Assembly (NCBI GenBank): GCA_947053455.1
Contig: CAMRSV010000005.1
Location: 1 to 64,000, forward strand
Direction of reading: 5' to 3'
DNA from: an uncultured Alphaproteobacteria bacterium
Lineage (GTDB): Bacteria > Pseudomonadota > Alphaproteobacteria > Rs-D84
Length of the DNA: 64,000 nt
Shown piece after piece: positions 34,898 to 43,864 of this stretch. The notes under the pieces are model-generated. The model searched no databases, was not told where the DNA came from, and worked only from the letters and a program-made list of their open reading frames with translations. Both the position numbers and the translations under genes were made by a program. The first letter of the stretch is position 1. The number at the start of each line of letters is the position of its first letter.

Positions 34898-37252
34898 ATG
34901 AAACGTTTTTTGATGCTTATAGTCGCATATTATGCGGCCACCGGTTATGCAGGGGCCGCTGTTCGTGATGCCGCATCTGTTAGCCGCGCCGCCACCACAA
35001 CCACAATCGCGGGCACAAAACGCGCATCATCACAACCAGCAACAACACAAACGCGCGCCGCAACGTCTGGCGCCATAACACCAAGAAACTCAACCGCATC
35101 GGTTACGGTGCCTGTGGCCATATCCCAATCTGCCGGCGGGCGCACAGCGCGCACGAGCGCCACACCGCAAACCACAGCAGCACGCGCATCGCGTACGGCA
35201 GTAGCAGCACCGCGGCTGGCAACAAATTCCGCACGAACAGCCATCGTCAACACGACCGAACACGCTACACGCGCAAGTCGCGCAGCATCAAGCGCGGCAT
35301 TAACAATTGCCGCCGCGGGCGCCGGCAATACGTTTGATTCCGATTATAACACCTGCCGCGATGCGTACTTTACGTGTATGGATCAATTTTGCGCGAAACA
35401 AAACGACACATACCGTCGATGCATCTGTTCGTCACGATTGGCCGAAATACAATCACGCGAAAAGGTACTGTCGCAAACATCAGATGAAATCCAAGACTTC
35501 AAAGACCTAAATATATCAGCCATAACAAAAACCGCGGCAGAGGTTAACGCCATGCTTACATCCACAGCGGGCGAAATCGCGGCCACAAACGCCAATGATA
35601 CGTCCGCGTCAAATTCAACCCTGGCGGGAATTAGTTCTGTGCTGGCGAATACAAAAAGCAAGTCGCTATCAACCGCCGGAACGTTGGATATTGCCGGCGA
35701 TATAAATGCGATATGGGCAACAACCAGTTTGACATCCGGTGCCAGCATTGCAAACACCACTGGTGAAACACTATACAACGCCGTACACAGCCAGTGCGCA
35801 GAAATGGTTGCCGCAACATGCGGGACGCAATCACGGCTTAACATGGCCGTATCTGCGTACGGAATGTATATTGAAAACGATTGTACGGTGTTGGCAACTG
35901 CACTGGACAAAAATATAACAGCCGCCAAGGGAAAAGTTCGGGAAACCGAACGTGAAATGAATACGGCGCGACTGCAAAATTATGACGCCCACAATTCATC
36001 ATCAATCAATGACTGTATCGCCCAAGTACGCAAGGACATAACATCCGACAGCGCATGCGGCACAGATTATGTGCACTGCCTTGATATATCGGGAAAATAT
36101 TTAAACCGCGAAACCGGCGAACCAATTTACAGTGCTGATTTCTATCAATTGGAAACCCAGATATCATTATCAGGCGACATATTAACCAATCAATCAAACA
36201 GACTGATTGTTGCCGAACTAAATCGCAAGCGTTCGGTTGCAGCGCGCGGGCTTGACACATGCCGCGATTTAGCCGATGACGTGTGGGACGAATTCATGCG
36301 CCAGGCAATTATTGAAATATATCAGGGGCAACAGGCGCGCGTTCGAGATGTAAAAAACAACTGCCTTGATGTTGTGAACGAATGTTATGACACACAAAGC
36401 AAGTCACTAAAAGACTTTAGTAAAATTAAAGAATCACTGCTGCTGGGGGCGCGATTGGAATTATCGGAACAACTGTGCCGTGAAAAATTGGACGCATGCA
36501 GCAACCTGTACGGTGGCGGTTCAAACGGCTTGCAGGAATTGTTAACCGCGATGAGTGATATAACCGATCAAAAAATCGCAAAGGAATGTTCCGTACTGTT
36601 GCAAGATTTTGCAAAAGAAACATGTGCCGTCCCCAGCAACGATACACTGCATTCATATCCGTATGCATGCCGCGTATATGCCCCCGGCACCCAGCAATAC
36701 GCCAACAATGCGGCATGCAATCAAATGCTGTGGAATGAAGGCAACAGTGGCACATCGCCAATACTGCCACCACCCACCATTGACGGCAGCAACGCATATT
36801 TATGCCCGGAAATACGGCAATATTCATCATGCAATGAAGGTTATTACATGGCATATAATGGCCGGGCTGATTCCACACCGAAACCGGGTAACACATGCCT
36901 GAAATGCCCCGATGGTGCAACATGCACCAACGGCAAACTTGAAAACGAATGCGGCAATTATGTCGGCAGTCTGTACCAGAAATTAGTCAGATACGCAATG
37001 CAGACATGCACCCGCCCCAGCAATGCCACATCGGAAAATCCGACAATTCCTGAAACTGTTCTACAAGATGTAAATGTTGTTATGGATAAAATACGTGTGG
37101 AAATGGCCAAGTCACTGGCGGCCGAATGCGACAGACTGGGCGGCACATGGATTGATACACCATACAACAACTATAACAACAAATATGAGTACTTCTATAA
37201 AGAAACAGGAGCCAATGACGAATGGGGTTACTGTGCAAATAAAAATCAATAG
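34898..37252 (+). CDS. Large secreted Cys-rich protein (paralogue D)
   Basis: 784 residues. AGGGAAAGG precedes the ATG and signal peptide MKRFLMLIVAYYAATGYAGA. A Thr/Ala/Arg-rich stretch (about 25-145) leads to CRDAYFTCMDQFC with RCICSSR. It is the closest relative of the 265-3435 protein: CGTDYVHCLDISGKYLNRET and DDVWDEFMRQAIIEIYQG match blocks there in the same order. The last 170 residues carry CNEGYYMAYNG and CLKCPDGATCTNGK, a CxxCP module like that of the small secreted proteins. No enzyme motif. An exported, disulfide-rich structural or surface role is inferred. It is followed by a small secreted protein gene in the same direction. Confidence 0.9.
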   Translation: MKRFLMLIVAYYAATGYAGAAVRDAASVSRAATTTTIAGTKRASSQPATTQTRAATSGAITPRNSTASVTVPVAISQSAGGRTARTSATPQTTAARASRTAVAAPRLATNSARTAIVNTTEHATRASRAASSAALTIAAAGAGNTFDSDYNTCRDAYFTCMDQFCAKQNDTYRRCICSSRLAEIQSREKVLSQTSDEIQDFKDLNISAITKTAAEVNAMLTSTAGEIAATNANDTSASNSTLAGISSVLANTKSKSLSTAGTLDIAGDINAIWATTSLTSGASIANTTGETLYNAVHSQCAEMVAATCGTQSRLNMAVSAYGMYIENDCTVLATALDKNITAAKGKVRETEREMNTARLQNYDAHNSSSINDCIAQVRKDITSDSACGTDYVHCLDISGKYLNRETGEPIYSADFYQLETQISLSGDILTNQSNRLIVAELNRKRSVAARGLDTCRDLADDVWDEFMRQAIIEIYQGQQARVRDVKNNCLDVVNECYDTQSKSLKDFSKIKESLLLGARLELSEQLCREKLDACSNLYGGGSNGLQELLTAMSDITDQKIAKECSVLLQDFAKETCAVPSNDTLHSYPYACRVYAPGTQQYANNAACNQMLWNEGNSGTSPILPPPTIDGSNAYLCPEIRQYSSCNEGYYMAYNGRADSTPKPGNTCLKCPDGATCTNGKLENECGNYVGSLYQKLVRYAMQTCTRPSNATSENPTIPETVLQDVNVVMDKIRVEMAKSLAAECDRLGGTWIDTPYNNYNNKYEYFYKETGANDEWGYCANKNQ

Positions 37253-37323
37253 ACAAAAGAATCAATGCCCTCTTGCAGGGGTGGAAAAAATTTGATAAAA
37301 TATTTAATAACGAGAGTGTAATC

Positions 37324-38031
37324 ATGAATAAAATATTTATCGCATCCCTGATTTCAATGGCATCAATTGGTGCCGCCAATTGCGCTGTAACCCCATGGTG
37401 GGAACAGCCAACAATATGCCGGTTAAGTCCGTCAAACTGCTATGCGGGCAAACTGGGGGCGGGATATGATGCCGGCATGTGGGATGCTGGCGCCAATTGC
37501 TGGGGAATGAAATTCATTTGCCCCGACGCATTGACAACCGGGGACACACAACCGGTCGCAATGGGTCGCAATGAAATCGCGGGTGGTGCGAATGTAAAGC
37601 GCGATTTTGATACAGACACCCTAAATGGCGACTGCTTTGGCGTTCGTCGCACAACCGCAAATGGTACGATGGCGTCTGTTGACGGCACATATGTGAACGT
37701 CTGGTGCAGCGGTATACTTGAAAACGCAGATGAACAATTACCGAACGGCGAAATAACATTGGGCGCACAACCAACATGTGACGCGCTGGCTGAAAATGGA
37801 TATGCGGGCGTATTGAATGGCAAATGTTATGGAAAATATTATAACATGAACGAATATATGATTGAATGCGACGGTTCTTCAATAACGCCGACGCGTCTGA
37901 TTGTATTAAATGGCGCCGATTACAATGCGCCAAGTGGTGAAACCCCGGCCGACAAATCGGCAGCAGATGCAAAATTCAATCAAATGCAGGCCGTTTCAAA
38001 AACACAACGTGCAAAATATTTCAAGGAATAA
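37324..38031 (+). CDS. Small secreted Cys-containing protein
   Basis: 235 residues from the ATG at 37324. The frame is open further upstream, but the signal peptide MNKIFIASLISMASIGAANC starts here. The mature protein is Trp-, Gly- and Cys-rich (TPWWEQPTICRLSPSNCYAG, GMWDAGANCWGMKFICPDAL, NVWCSGIL). Eight or so Cys could pair. I do not recognise the family. It lies 71 bases after paralogue D and ends at a strong terminator, so the two are probably cotranscribed. Confidence 0.8.
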   Translation: MNKIFIASLISMASIGAANCAVTPWWEQPTICRLSPSNCYAGKLGAGYDAGMWDAGANCWGMKFICPDALTTGDTQPVAMGRNEIAGGANVKRDFDTDTLNGDCFGVRRTTANGTMASVDGTYVNVWCSGILENADEQLPNGEITLGAQPTCDALAENGYAGVLNGKCYGKYYNMNEYMIECDGSSITPTRLIVLNGADYNAPSGETPADKSAADAKFNQMQAVSKTQRAKYFKE

Positions 38032-38033
38032 AC

Positions 38034-38060
38034 AAAAAACCCGCAATTGCGGGTTTTTTG
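38034..38060. terminator. Terminator between convergent genes
   Basis: AAAAAACCCGC/GCGGGTTTTTT with loop AATT. Confidence 0.88.
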
Positions 38061-38061
38061 T

Positions 38062-38637
38062 TTAACGAGAATCCCGGCCGGATAAAAATTTATCAAAATT
38101 ATTCCGCAGCGCTTCACGTGTATCGGAATAGAAAGATTCTGCGATATCGCAAGCCCAAAGTACACGGGACACACCGAACCATTTATCTTTATTCCAAAGT
38201 TTTATTTTTCCATCCCGGCGGTCAATATAAAACAAATTGGCAACAATATAGTTACCCTTTGCCGGGGCAACCTGTCCCCATTTGCCGAGCCCTGGGAAAT
38301 TTGCCTTATTTGTAGCCATCATGACAGGCGATAGCGCCACACCAGATAAAATCATATCTAAATTAGATTTCCATCTTTCTGTAAAATGTGGGATATCTTC
38401 AGCAAAAAAGTCATTAGACCTTATGCCGCCGCGATTCCAGCCCCCTTGGCCATTTCTTGCAGCATAGTCCCAATATAATACATGCGGGATATACTGCGGA
38501 TTAAGCAAACTTTCTGCAATACCCTTTGTCAATTGTAATTCTGGCAATGGAGCCAAAACATTTACCGCCGCCGGAATTTGCATCAATTTGCTATATTGTT
38601 CATCTGTGATAATATACTTGTTATCATTGTTTTTCAT
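38062..38637 (-). CDS. Unknown protein sharing a C-terminal module with 27612-28268
   Basis: 191 residues if started at the ATG at 38637. An in-frame start 12 bases earlier is also possible. No signal peptide. The N-terminal half (YIITDEQYSKLMQIPAAVNV) parallels the MSEKQYIEIQDYLNQL start of the 27612 product. The C-terminal half has NYIVANLFYIDRRDGKIKLW followed by NKDKWFGVSRVLWACDIAES, matching the ANVIVQD..NGQFKL..NKWLG pattern there. This supports one uncharacterised family with at least two members here. Function unknown. Confidence 0.72.
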   Translation of the reverse strand: MKNNDNKYIITDEQYSKLMQIPAAVNVLAPLPELQLTKGIAESLLNPQYIPHVLYWDYAARNGQGGWNRGGIRSNDFFAEDIPHFTERWKSNLDMILSGVALSPVMMATNKANFPGLGKWGQVAPAKGNYIVANLFYIDRRDGKIKLWNKDKWFGVSRVLWACDIAESFYSDTREALRNNFDKFLSGRDSR

Positions 38638-38758
38638 TCTTTTAACCACCCCATGCGTTAAAACATCAGTTTATATATACCACTAACCTATATTATGTCA
38701 ACATATTTCTATATAAAAATACCCACAAAAGGATTGCTCCTTATAATTCACGTATTTG

Positions 38759-38786
38759 AAAAATGGGGGAATTATATTCCCCCATA
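38759..38786 (-). terminator. Terminator after clpX
   Basis: The stem ATGGGGGAA/TTCCCCCAT is followed on the minus strand by T5. Confidence 0.8.
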
Positions 38787-38804
38787 TTATTATCATAAGC
38801 AATA

Positions 38805-40073
38805 TCATGCCGCACGTTGTGCATCACGCAGGATTTCAATCGGGGGCTTGTTGCCCTGCACTACATCCTTATCGATAACAATTTCTGCCAATTCCGGGTT
38901 ATCCGGTGCATTGAACATAGGCGTTAGCAATATTTTTTCCAATATTCCGCGCAGCCCTCGCGCACCTGTCTTGCGTTGCACCGCCATTTTTGCGATTTCA
39001 TGCAATCCGTCATCTGTTACGTTCAGTTTAACACCGTCCATTTCCAACATTGCCGCATATTGCTTTACAATTGCGTTCTTTGGTTCGGTCAATATCTTTA
39101 CAAGTGCATCCGCATCCAATTCCTGTAATGTTGTAATCACCGGCAGGCGTCCAACTAATTCCGGAATTATTCCGAATTTCACCAAATCTGATGGTTGAAC
39201 ATCAGACAGATAATTTTTTGATTCACGTGCTTCTTTGGATTCAACCGTGGCACCAAAACCGATACCGCGGCGCGCACATGACCGGTCGGCAATTATTTTA
39301 TTTAGCCCGTCAAACGCCCCACCGCAAATAAACAATATCTTTGATGTGTCTAGCTGAACCGTCGCCTCGCCCGGGTGCTTGCGGCCGCCACCACCGGCCG
39401 GAACATTGGCTATTGTGCCCTCGACCAGTTTTAGCAATGCCTGCTGAACGCCTTCGCCGGAAACATCGCGTGTTAATGACGGATTTTCCGATTTACGGGA
39501 AATCTTGTCGATTTCATCGATATAAATTATTCCACGCTGGGCGCGTTCAACATCAAAATTCGCATTTTGTAACAAACGCATCAAAACACTTTCCACGTCA
39601 TCACCGACATATCCAGCCTCGGTCAGGGTGGTTGCGTCCGCAATTGCAAACGGAACATCCAAAATCCGTGCCAACGTCTGGGCAAACAGTGTTTTTCCAG
39701 TTCCAGTCGACCCAATCATCAAAACATTTGATTTTTGAATTTCAACATTTGCTTTTTGTGTCGCATTATGCCGCTTGTAATGATTGTACACCGCAACGGA
39801 CAGTGTGCGTTTCGCATCATCTTGACCAATTACATAATCATTGAGAAAATTATATATCTGGGACGGTGTTGGCAGTTTTTCCACATCATGCGGCGCGTCC
39901 GCCATGTCGCCATCGGCCATTATGTCATTGCACAGATTTATGCATTCGTCACATATGCAGACATTGCGACCGCTTACCAGTTTTTTCACCTCGTATACAG
40001 CTTTGCCACAAAAACTGCAGAACTGCTGATTATTTGTATTTTCCGTGGAAGGTGTATTTTTATTTTCACTCAT
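38805..40073 (-). CDS. clpX: ClpX, ATPase subunit of ClpXP protease
   Basis: 422 residues from the ATG at 40073, preferred to an upstream in-frame start because the known N-terminus begins here. The zinc-binding domain [18 protein letters not shown] with ICDECINLC comes first. The AAA+ core has Walker [17 protein letters not shown], Walker [11 protein letters not shown], and sensor and pore segments ([19 protein letters not shown]). It unfolds tagged proteins and feeds ClpP. The gene follows clpP by 16 bases in one operon. Confidence 0.97.
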   Translation of the reverse strand: MSENKNTPSTENTNNQQFCSFCGKAVYEVKKLVSGRNVCICDECINLCNDIMADGDMADAPHDVEKLPTPSQIYNFLNDYVIGQDDAKRTLSVAVYNHYKRHNATQKANVEIQKSNVLMIGSTGTGKTLFAQTLARILDVPFAIADATTLTEAGYVGDDVESVLMRLLQNANFDVERAQRGIIYIDEIDKISRKSENPSLTRDVSGEGVQQALLKLVEGTIANVPAGGGGRKHPGEATVQLDTSKILFICGGAFDGLNKIIADRSCARRGIGFGATVESKEARESKNYLSDVQPSDLVKFGIIPELVGRLPVITTLQELDADALVKILTEPKNAIVKQYAAMLEMDGVKLNVTDDGLHEIAKMAVQRKTGARGLRGILEKILLTPMFNAPDNPELAEIVIDKDVVQGNKPPIEILRDAQRAA

Positions 40074-40089
40074 GCTAAAAATCCACTTT

Positions 40090-40671
40090 TTATTTTCTTT
40101 CCAAAACCTTATCAATCAGGCCGAATTCGCATGCGGCGGCGGCTGTCATCCAATTGTCACGCTCCATCGCGTCATGCACTTCTTTTTCCTTGCGGCCGGT
40201 AAATTCCGCCATCAATTCCGTTGTTTTTTTCTTTACACGCTGCAATTCTTTTATCCGAATTTCGGCATCGGTCACCTGACCGTCAAAGCCGCCCAGCGGT
40301 TGATGAATCATGATACTGGTATTGGGCAATGCGAAACGTTTGCCACGTTCCCCGGCCCCCAACAATATCGACCCCATAGATGCAACCAATCCCATACCTA
40401 TTGTTGATACGGGTGATTTTATATAATTCATTGTGTCCATGATTGCAAACCCCGCCGACACATCACCACCCGGCGAATTTATGTACAACGATATATCCGC
40501 ATTGGGATTTTCAGATTCCAAAAACAGCAATTGTGCAACAATCGTGTTTGCCATCGCGGGTTCAATCGGACCACTAACCATAACAATGCGGTCACGCAAC
40601 AGGCGCGAATAAATATCAAATGAACGTTCACCGCGCGGCGATTCTTCTATAACCATTGGTATCAAAGCCAT
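40090..40671 (-). CDS. clpP: ClpP, proteolytic subunit
   Basis: 193 residues. The nucleophile Ser lies in [11 protein letters not shown], the catalytic His in [10 protein letters not shown], and the Asp further on. [20 protein letters not shown] is the oxyanion/handle region. It forms the tetradecameric barrel that degrades substrates delivered by ClpX, encoded next. A full-length family member with a short propeptide at most. Confidence 0.97.
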   Translation of the reverse strand: MALIPMVIEESPRGERSFDIYSRLLRDRIVMVSGPIEPAMANTIVAQLLFLESENPNADISLYINSPGGDVSAGFAIMDTMNYIKSPVSTIGMGLVASMGSILLGAGERGKRFALPNTSIMIHQPLGGFDGQVTDAEIRIKELQRVKKKTTELMAEFTGRKEKEVHDAMERDNWMTAAAACEFGLIDKVLERK

Positions 40672-40839
40672 AACTAATCCTTATTTTTACTGATAAAATT
40701 ATATCATATAAAAACCCGATTCGCGAATTTATACTTAATATATGTAAAAATATCGGAAAAACAAGGGAACGCTATTGACAATGCACAATTTTTGTATACC
40801 ATTAATAATTGATTAGTATATGAAAAAAGAGGCAACCCT

Positions 40840-41205
40840 ATGCACGAAATCTTTTTAATCGACGACCACACATCGTCAAGATGCCTAATAATACTTAACA
40901 GCTTAAAAAATTATGAAAATCGGTTGGTCAATGAATTAAGCCTTGCCAAAGTGCGTCATGACTATAATTTAGCACTGCTGCGGTTGTTACACAAGGGTGA
41001 CAAAATAGTAAAAACAAAACAGAACCTGATAGAAAACGCAAAACAATCAGATATGCAAATCATGCAAAAAGCTCAAGAACTTTCACGCACTACAAGCGAT
41101 TTTGACGACTTAAGATTGTCTGTCTTTAGTAACAAAAATTTTGCAAAGCGTGAACAGATAATCACGCGTGCATACCAGCGCGCATATCGTTGGCATAAGC
41201 GTTAA
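40840..41205 (+). CDS. Small helical protein of unknown function
   Basis: 121 residues, AAGAGGCAACC before the ATG. No signal peptide or membrane helix. The middle is probably coiled coil (LAKVRHDYNLALLRLLHKGD, ENAKQSDMQIMQKAQELSRT). The tail is basic (TRAYQRAYRWHKR). Not recognised. It is convergent with the secreted Cys-rich gene that follows. A TTGACA at 40775-40780 may belong to its promoter, but no well-spaced -10 is seen. Confidence 0.6.
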   Translation: MHEIFLIDDHTSSRCLIILNSLKNYENRLVNELSLAKVRHDYNLALLRLLHKGDKIVKTKQNLIENAKQSDMQIMQKAQELSRTTSDFDDLRLSVFSNKNFAKREQIITRAYQRAYRWHKR

Positions 41206-41211
41206 AGTTTA

Positions 41212-41649
41212 TTACTGTGTGTATGCGCAATCAGCGGTATAGGAATACGTTCCGGTGGAATCTGTCATCTCTTGCCCCACCGGGATATAGCAATCAGTTA
41301 TTTCAACTTTTAATTTTATAAGGCCGTTATCATTATAAACAACATCCGGTGTTGTTCCACCGTTTGGGCAAGGAGCACAAAAACCGCTACTTAAACTGCC
41401 CGACCAATAATGCCCTTTTTCACATTTACCGGCGCCCCCACTTCCAGATTTCACACAATTACAACTTGCATCAACCGAATAACCGATATCGCATAACACG
41501 GAACTGCAGTCACACGCGCCACAACAATCGGCTGCTTTATAATATCCGCACGGGTACACACCACAAAACATACAGGTTGTGGATGCCGCATTGGCAGCAT
41601 ATGAAAATACACACAACTGAAACAAACAGAAAAAGAAATATTTTTGCAT
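41212..41649 (-). CDS. Small secreted Cys-rich protein controlled by leader copy F
   Basis: 145 residues from the ATG at 41649, with GGGGCG upstream. Signal peptide MQKYFFFCLFQLCVFSYAAN ending AA. The mature N-terminus is a dense Cys cluster (CMFCGVYPCGYY, CCGACDCSS). The C-terminal module CAPCPNGGTTPD...TDCYIPVG...TGTYSYTADCAYTQ matches the end of the 23042-23650 protein. Both genes sit behind a copy of the leader RNA. Probably a disulfide-bonded envelope protein. Role unknown. Confidence 0.78.
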   Translation of the reverse strand: MQKYFFFCLFQLCVFSYAANAASTTCMFCGVYPCGYYKAADCCGACDCSSVLCDIGYSVDASCNCVKSGSGGAGKCEKGHYWSGSLSSGFCAPCPNGGTTPDVVYNDNGLIKLKVEITDCYIPVGQEMTDSTGTYSYTADCAYTQ

Positions 41650-41672
41650 TTTTCGCCCCATTTTTGTTTTAA

Positions 41673-41928
41673 CAAAACCGCCAGGAAATATGGCGGTCGG
41701 GGATTTGAAAAATCATAAATGAAAATGATCCCGTGGCTTTTGGGTGCGCACCCTGTTATATAACCACAGACCCCCGACCGTTCACGGTCGGGTGACAAAA
41801 CATGACGTATTACAAAAGCAATACCCATGCTTTCATTTCGGATTCAGCATGCAAAAAGTACATGCCGTTCATTTATGGGATTTTCAAGTCCCTGAGCCAG
41901 CATCCCTGTTGGTTCATGTCAAATTATA
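41673..41928 (-). ncRNA. Structured leader RNA, copy F (divergent, longer)
   Basis: Minus strand: TATAAT (41923-41928) with a weaker -35 (TTGTTT, 17 bases upstream), RNA start near 41916. It is the most divergent copy, but the architecture is kept. Segment a CCCGACCG (41785-41792) pairs with b CGGTCGGGG (41772-41780). Segment c CCCCGACCG (41694-41702) is its perfect 9-bp alternative partner. H1 is CTGT/ACAG. An added GGGTGC/GCACCC palindrome and an ATCAT/ATGAT hairpin lie between b and c. The terminator-like CCGCCA/TGGCGG is followed by TTTTG. It precedes the secreted protein ending at 41212. No other feature is seen in 41650-41994 except the pgk terminator. Confidence 0.68.
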
Positions 41929-41965
41929 GTTTATTGCACAAATAAAAACAAGGCCTAATCAGACA

Positions 41966-41992
41966 TAAAAAATCCGCCAATTGGCGGATTTA
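41966..41992 (-). terminator. Terminator after pgk
   Basis: AAATCCGCC/GGCGGATTT with loop AATT, T-rich on the minus strand. Confidence 0.85.
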
Positions 41993-41994
41993 TT

Positions 41995-43164
41995 TTACTT
42001 GTCTTCCAAAATTGCGATTCCAGGCAGAACGCGCCCCTCTATAAATTCCAGAAACGCACCACCACCGGTTGAAACATAAGTCATATGGTCTTTGATGCCG
42101 CATGCTTCTAGTGCGGCAACAGTATCACCGCCGCCAACTATGCTTACCAATTTCCCGTCACGAGTGCGGGATGCAATCTGCTCTGCAATTGAAAATGAAC
42201 CAATTGACCAAATCGGCGCCCATTCCGCCATACCGACCGTGCCGTTCCAAATTACAGTCGACGCACCGTTAATCGCATCCAAATTACGGGCGGTTGTGTC
42301 AATGCCCGCATCCAGAATAATGTCGTCATCCAATATTTCATCAACCGCCTTGTTTTCACGCAGCGCATCGCGCGCAAACGTTTTTGCCACACCCTTGTCC
42401 AGCGGCAGCAGTATTTTGCAATCATTGTCTGCGGCATATTTCAATATTTCCAGCGCGGTATCTTTCTGGTCTGCTTCGAACAACGAATTGCCGACCTTGT
42501 GGCCTTGGGCATAATTAAAAGTCGTACCCAGCGCACCACCAATTATCATTGCATCAGACAGTTTTGCCAACGCCTTTAACACACCAATTTTTGTGGACAC
42601 CTTGCTGCCTGCAACAATTGACAGAAGCGGCCGCTTTGGATTTTCCATAACATTCGACAGATTTTCAATTTCACCCGCAAGTAATTTTCCAGCGCATCCC
42701 GGCAAAATTTCAGCAACGCCGACCGTGCTGGCATGTGCGCGATGGGACACAGCAAACGCGTCGTTTACAAACAAATCAAAACCGGCGGCTAATTTTTGTG
42801 CAAACGCAGGGTCGTTTTTTTCCTCGCCTTCGTAAAATCTGACATTTTCAAGCAAGACTATATCACCATCATGCATATTTGCCATGAAATCCCTGTCCAG
42901 GCAATCTGGTATCAGTGGTACATTCAAATACTCTGCCACCGGGCGCAGCGAGAATTCCATGTTGCGCATGCCCTTGGGACGCCCCAGATGCGCACATATC
43001 GCAATACGAGCCCCGGCATCACGCAATGCGCGAATGGTTGGCATGCTCTGCTCTATTCTAAATGCATCGGTAATTTTTCCATCGACAATTTGAACATTAA
43101 AATCATCGCGCAGCAAAACATATTTACCGCGAACATCAAAATTGTCAATCGTACGAAGTTTCAT
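41995..43164 (-). CDS. pgk: Phosphoglycerate kinase
   Basis: 389 residues, full length. The N-domain substrate site is LLRDDFNVQI, with the HLGRPKG loop (ICAHLGRPKGM). The nucleotide-binding part has VAGSKVSTKIGVLKALAKLS and, near the end, SIVGGGDTVAALEACG. It makes ATP in glycolysis. AAAGGAAAGGA is found before the ATG, within the rnhB coding region: the start overlaps the rnhB end by 20 bases, so the two genes are coupled. Confidence 0.97.
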   Translation of the reverse strand: MKLRTIDNFDVRGKYVLLRDDFNVQIVDGKITDAFRIEQSMPTIRALRDAGARIAICAHLGRPKGMRNMEFSLRPVAEYLNVPLIPDCLDRDFMANMHDGDIVLLENVRFYEGEEKNDPAFAQKLAAGFDLFVNDAFAVSHRAHASTVGVAEILPGCAGKLLAGEIENLSNVMENPKRPLLSIVAGSKVSTKIGVLKALAKLSDAMIIGGALGTTFNYAQGHKVGNSLFEADQKDTALEILKYAADNDCKILLPLDKGVAKTFARDALRENKAVDEILDDDIILDAGIDTTARNLDAINGASTVIWNGTVGMAEWAPIWSIGSFSIAEQIASRTRDGKLVSIVGGGDTVAALEACGIKDHMTYVSTGGGAFLEFIEGRVLPGIAILEDK

Positions 43165-43765
43165 TTTTTATCCTTTCCTTTATCGGTCCAAAACTTTTTC
43201 TAAACTGTTCATTTATACCATATTTATCAATCGCCTGCAAATGGGATTGCGTGGGATATCCCGCATTTTTGTCCCAACCGTATTGCGGATATTTTTCTGC
43301 AAGATTACGCATTATCCGGTCACGCGTTTCCTTGGCTATAATGGATGCGGCCGCAATAGACAGTGATTTTGCATCCCCCTTTACCACCGCGTCGCCCGTC
43401 AATTCGGTCGGAACCCGGTTACCATCAACCAGGCAATAACACGCCCCAACATTTAAACCCGCCACCGCGCGTTCCATTGCACGCATGGACGCCCAAAGAA
43501 TATTTAACTCGTCAATTTCAGCCGGACTGCATTCACCAACCGCCCATTTAGTATTTTTCACAATCCATTCATATGCCGCAGCACGTTGAATATGCGTCAT
43601 CTGCTTTGAATCACGAATTATTACCGGTATTTCAATATCAAATGACGGGAAAATCACCGCCGCCGCCACAACCGGCCCGCACAGTGGGCCGCGACCCGCT
43701 TCGTCCACACCGACAACAATTCCACCGTGCGCCCGTTCAATTTCAAATGTTGGTGTTTGTTTCAT
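43145..43765 (-). CDS. rnhB: Ribonuclease HII
   Basis: 206 residues from the ATG at 43765; an in-frame start 12 bases earlier is possible. The active-site block GVDEAGRGPLCGPVVAAAV holds the catalytic Asp-Glu pair. VKGDAKSLSIAAASIIAKET and WDKNAGYPTQSH are typical. It removes RNA from RNA-DNA hybrids and single ribonucleotides from DNA. Its last 20 bases overlap pgk. Confidence 0.96.
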   Translation of the reverse strand: MKQTPTFEIERAHGGIVVGVDEAGRGPLCGPVVAAAVIFPSFDIEIPVIIRDSKQMTHIQRAAAYEWIVKNTKWAVGECSPAEIDELNILWASMRAMERAVAGLNVGACYCLVDGNRVPTELTGDAVVKGDAKSLSIAAASIIAKETRDRIMRNLAEKYPQYGWDKNAGYPTQSHLQAIDKYGINEQFRKSFGPIKERIKNETSYD

Positions 43766-43841
43766 GCAAATTAACATAGCACCAAATCACAATGAATAAA
43801 ACCATTTTTTGAATGAATAATGACTATGAGAGATAAACAAT

Positions 43842-43862
43842 AAGCCCGGCAATGCCGGGCAT
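43842..43862 (-). terminator. Hairpin after the lytic transglycosylase gene
   Basis: GCCCGGC/GCCGGGC with loop ATT, then TTATTGTTT on the minus strand, so a moderate terminator. Confidence 0.6.
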
Positions 43863-43864
43863 TA

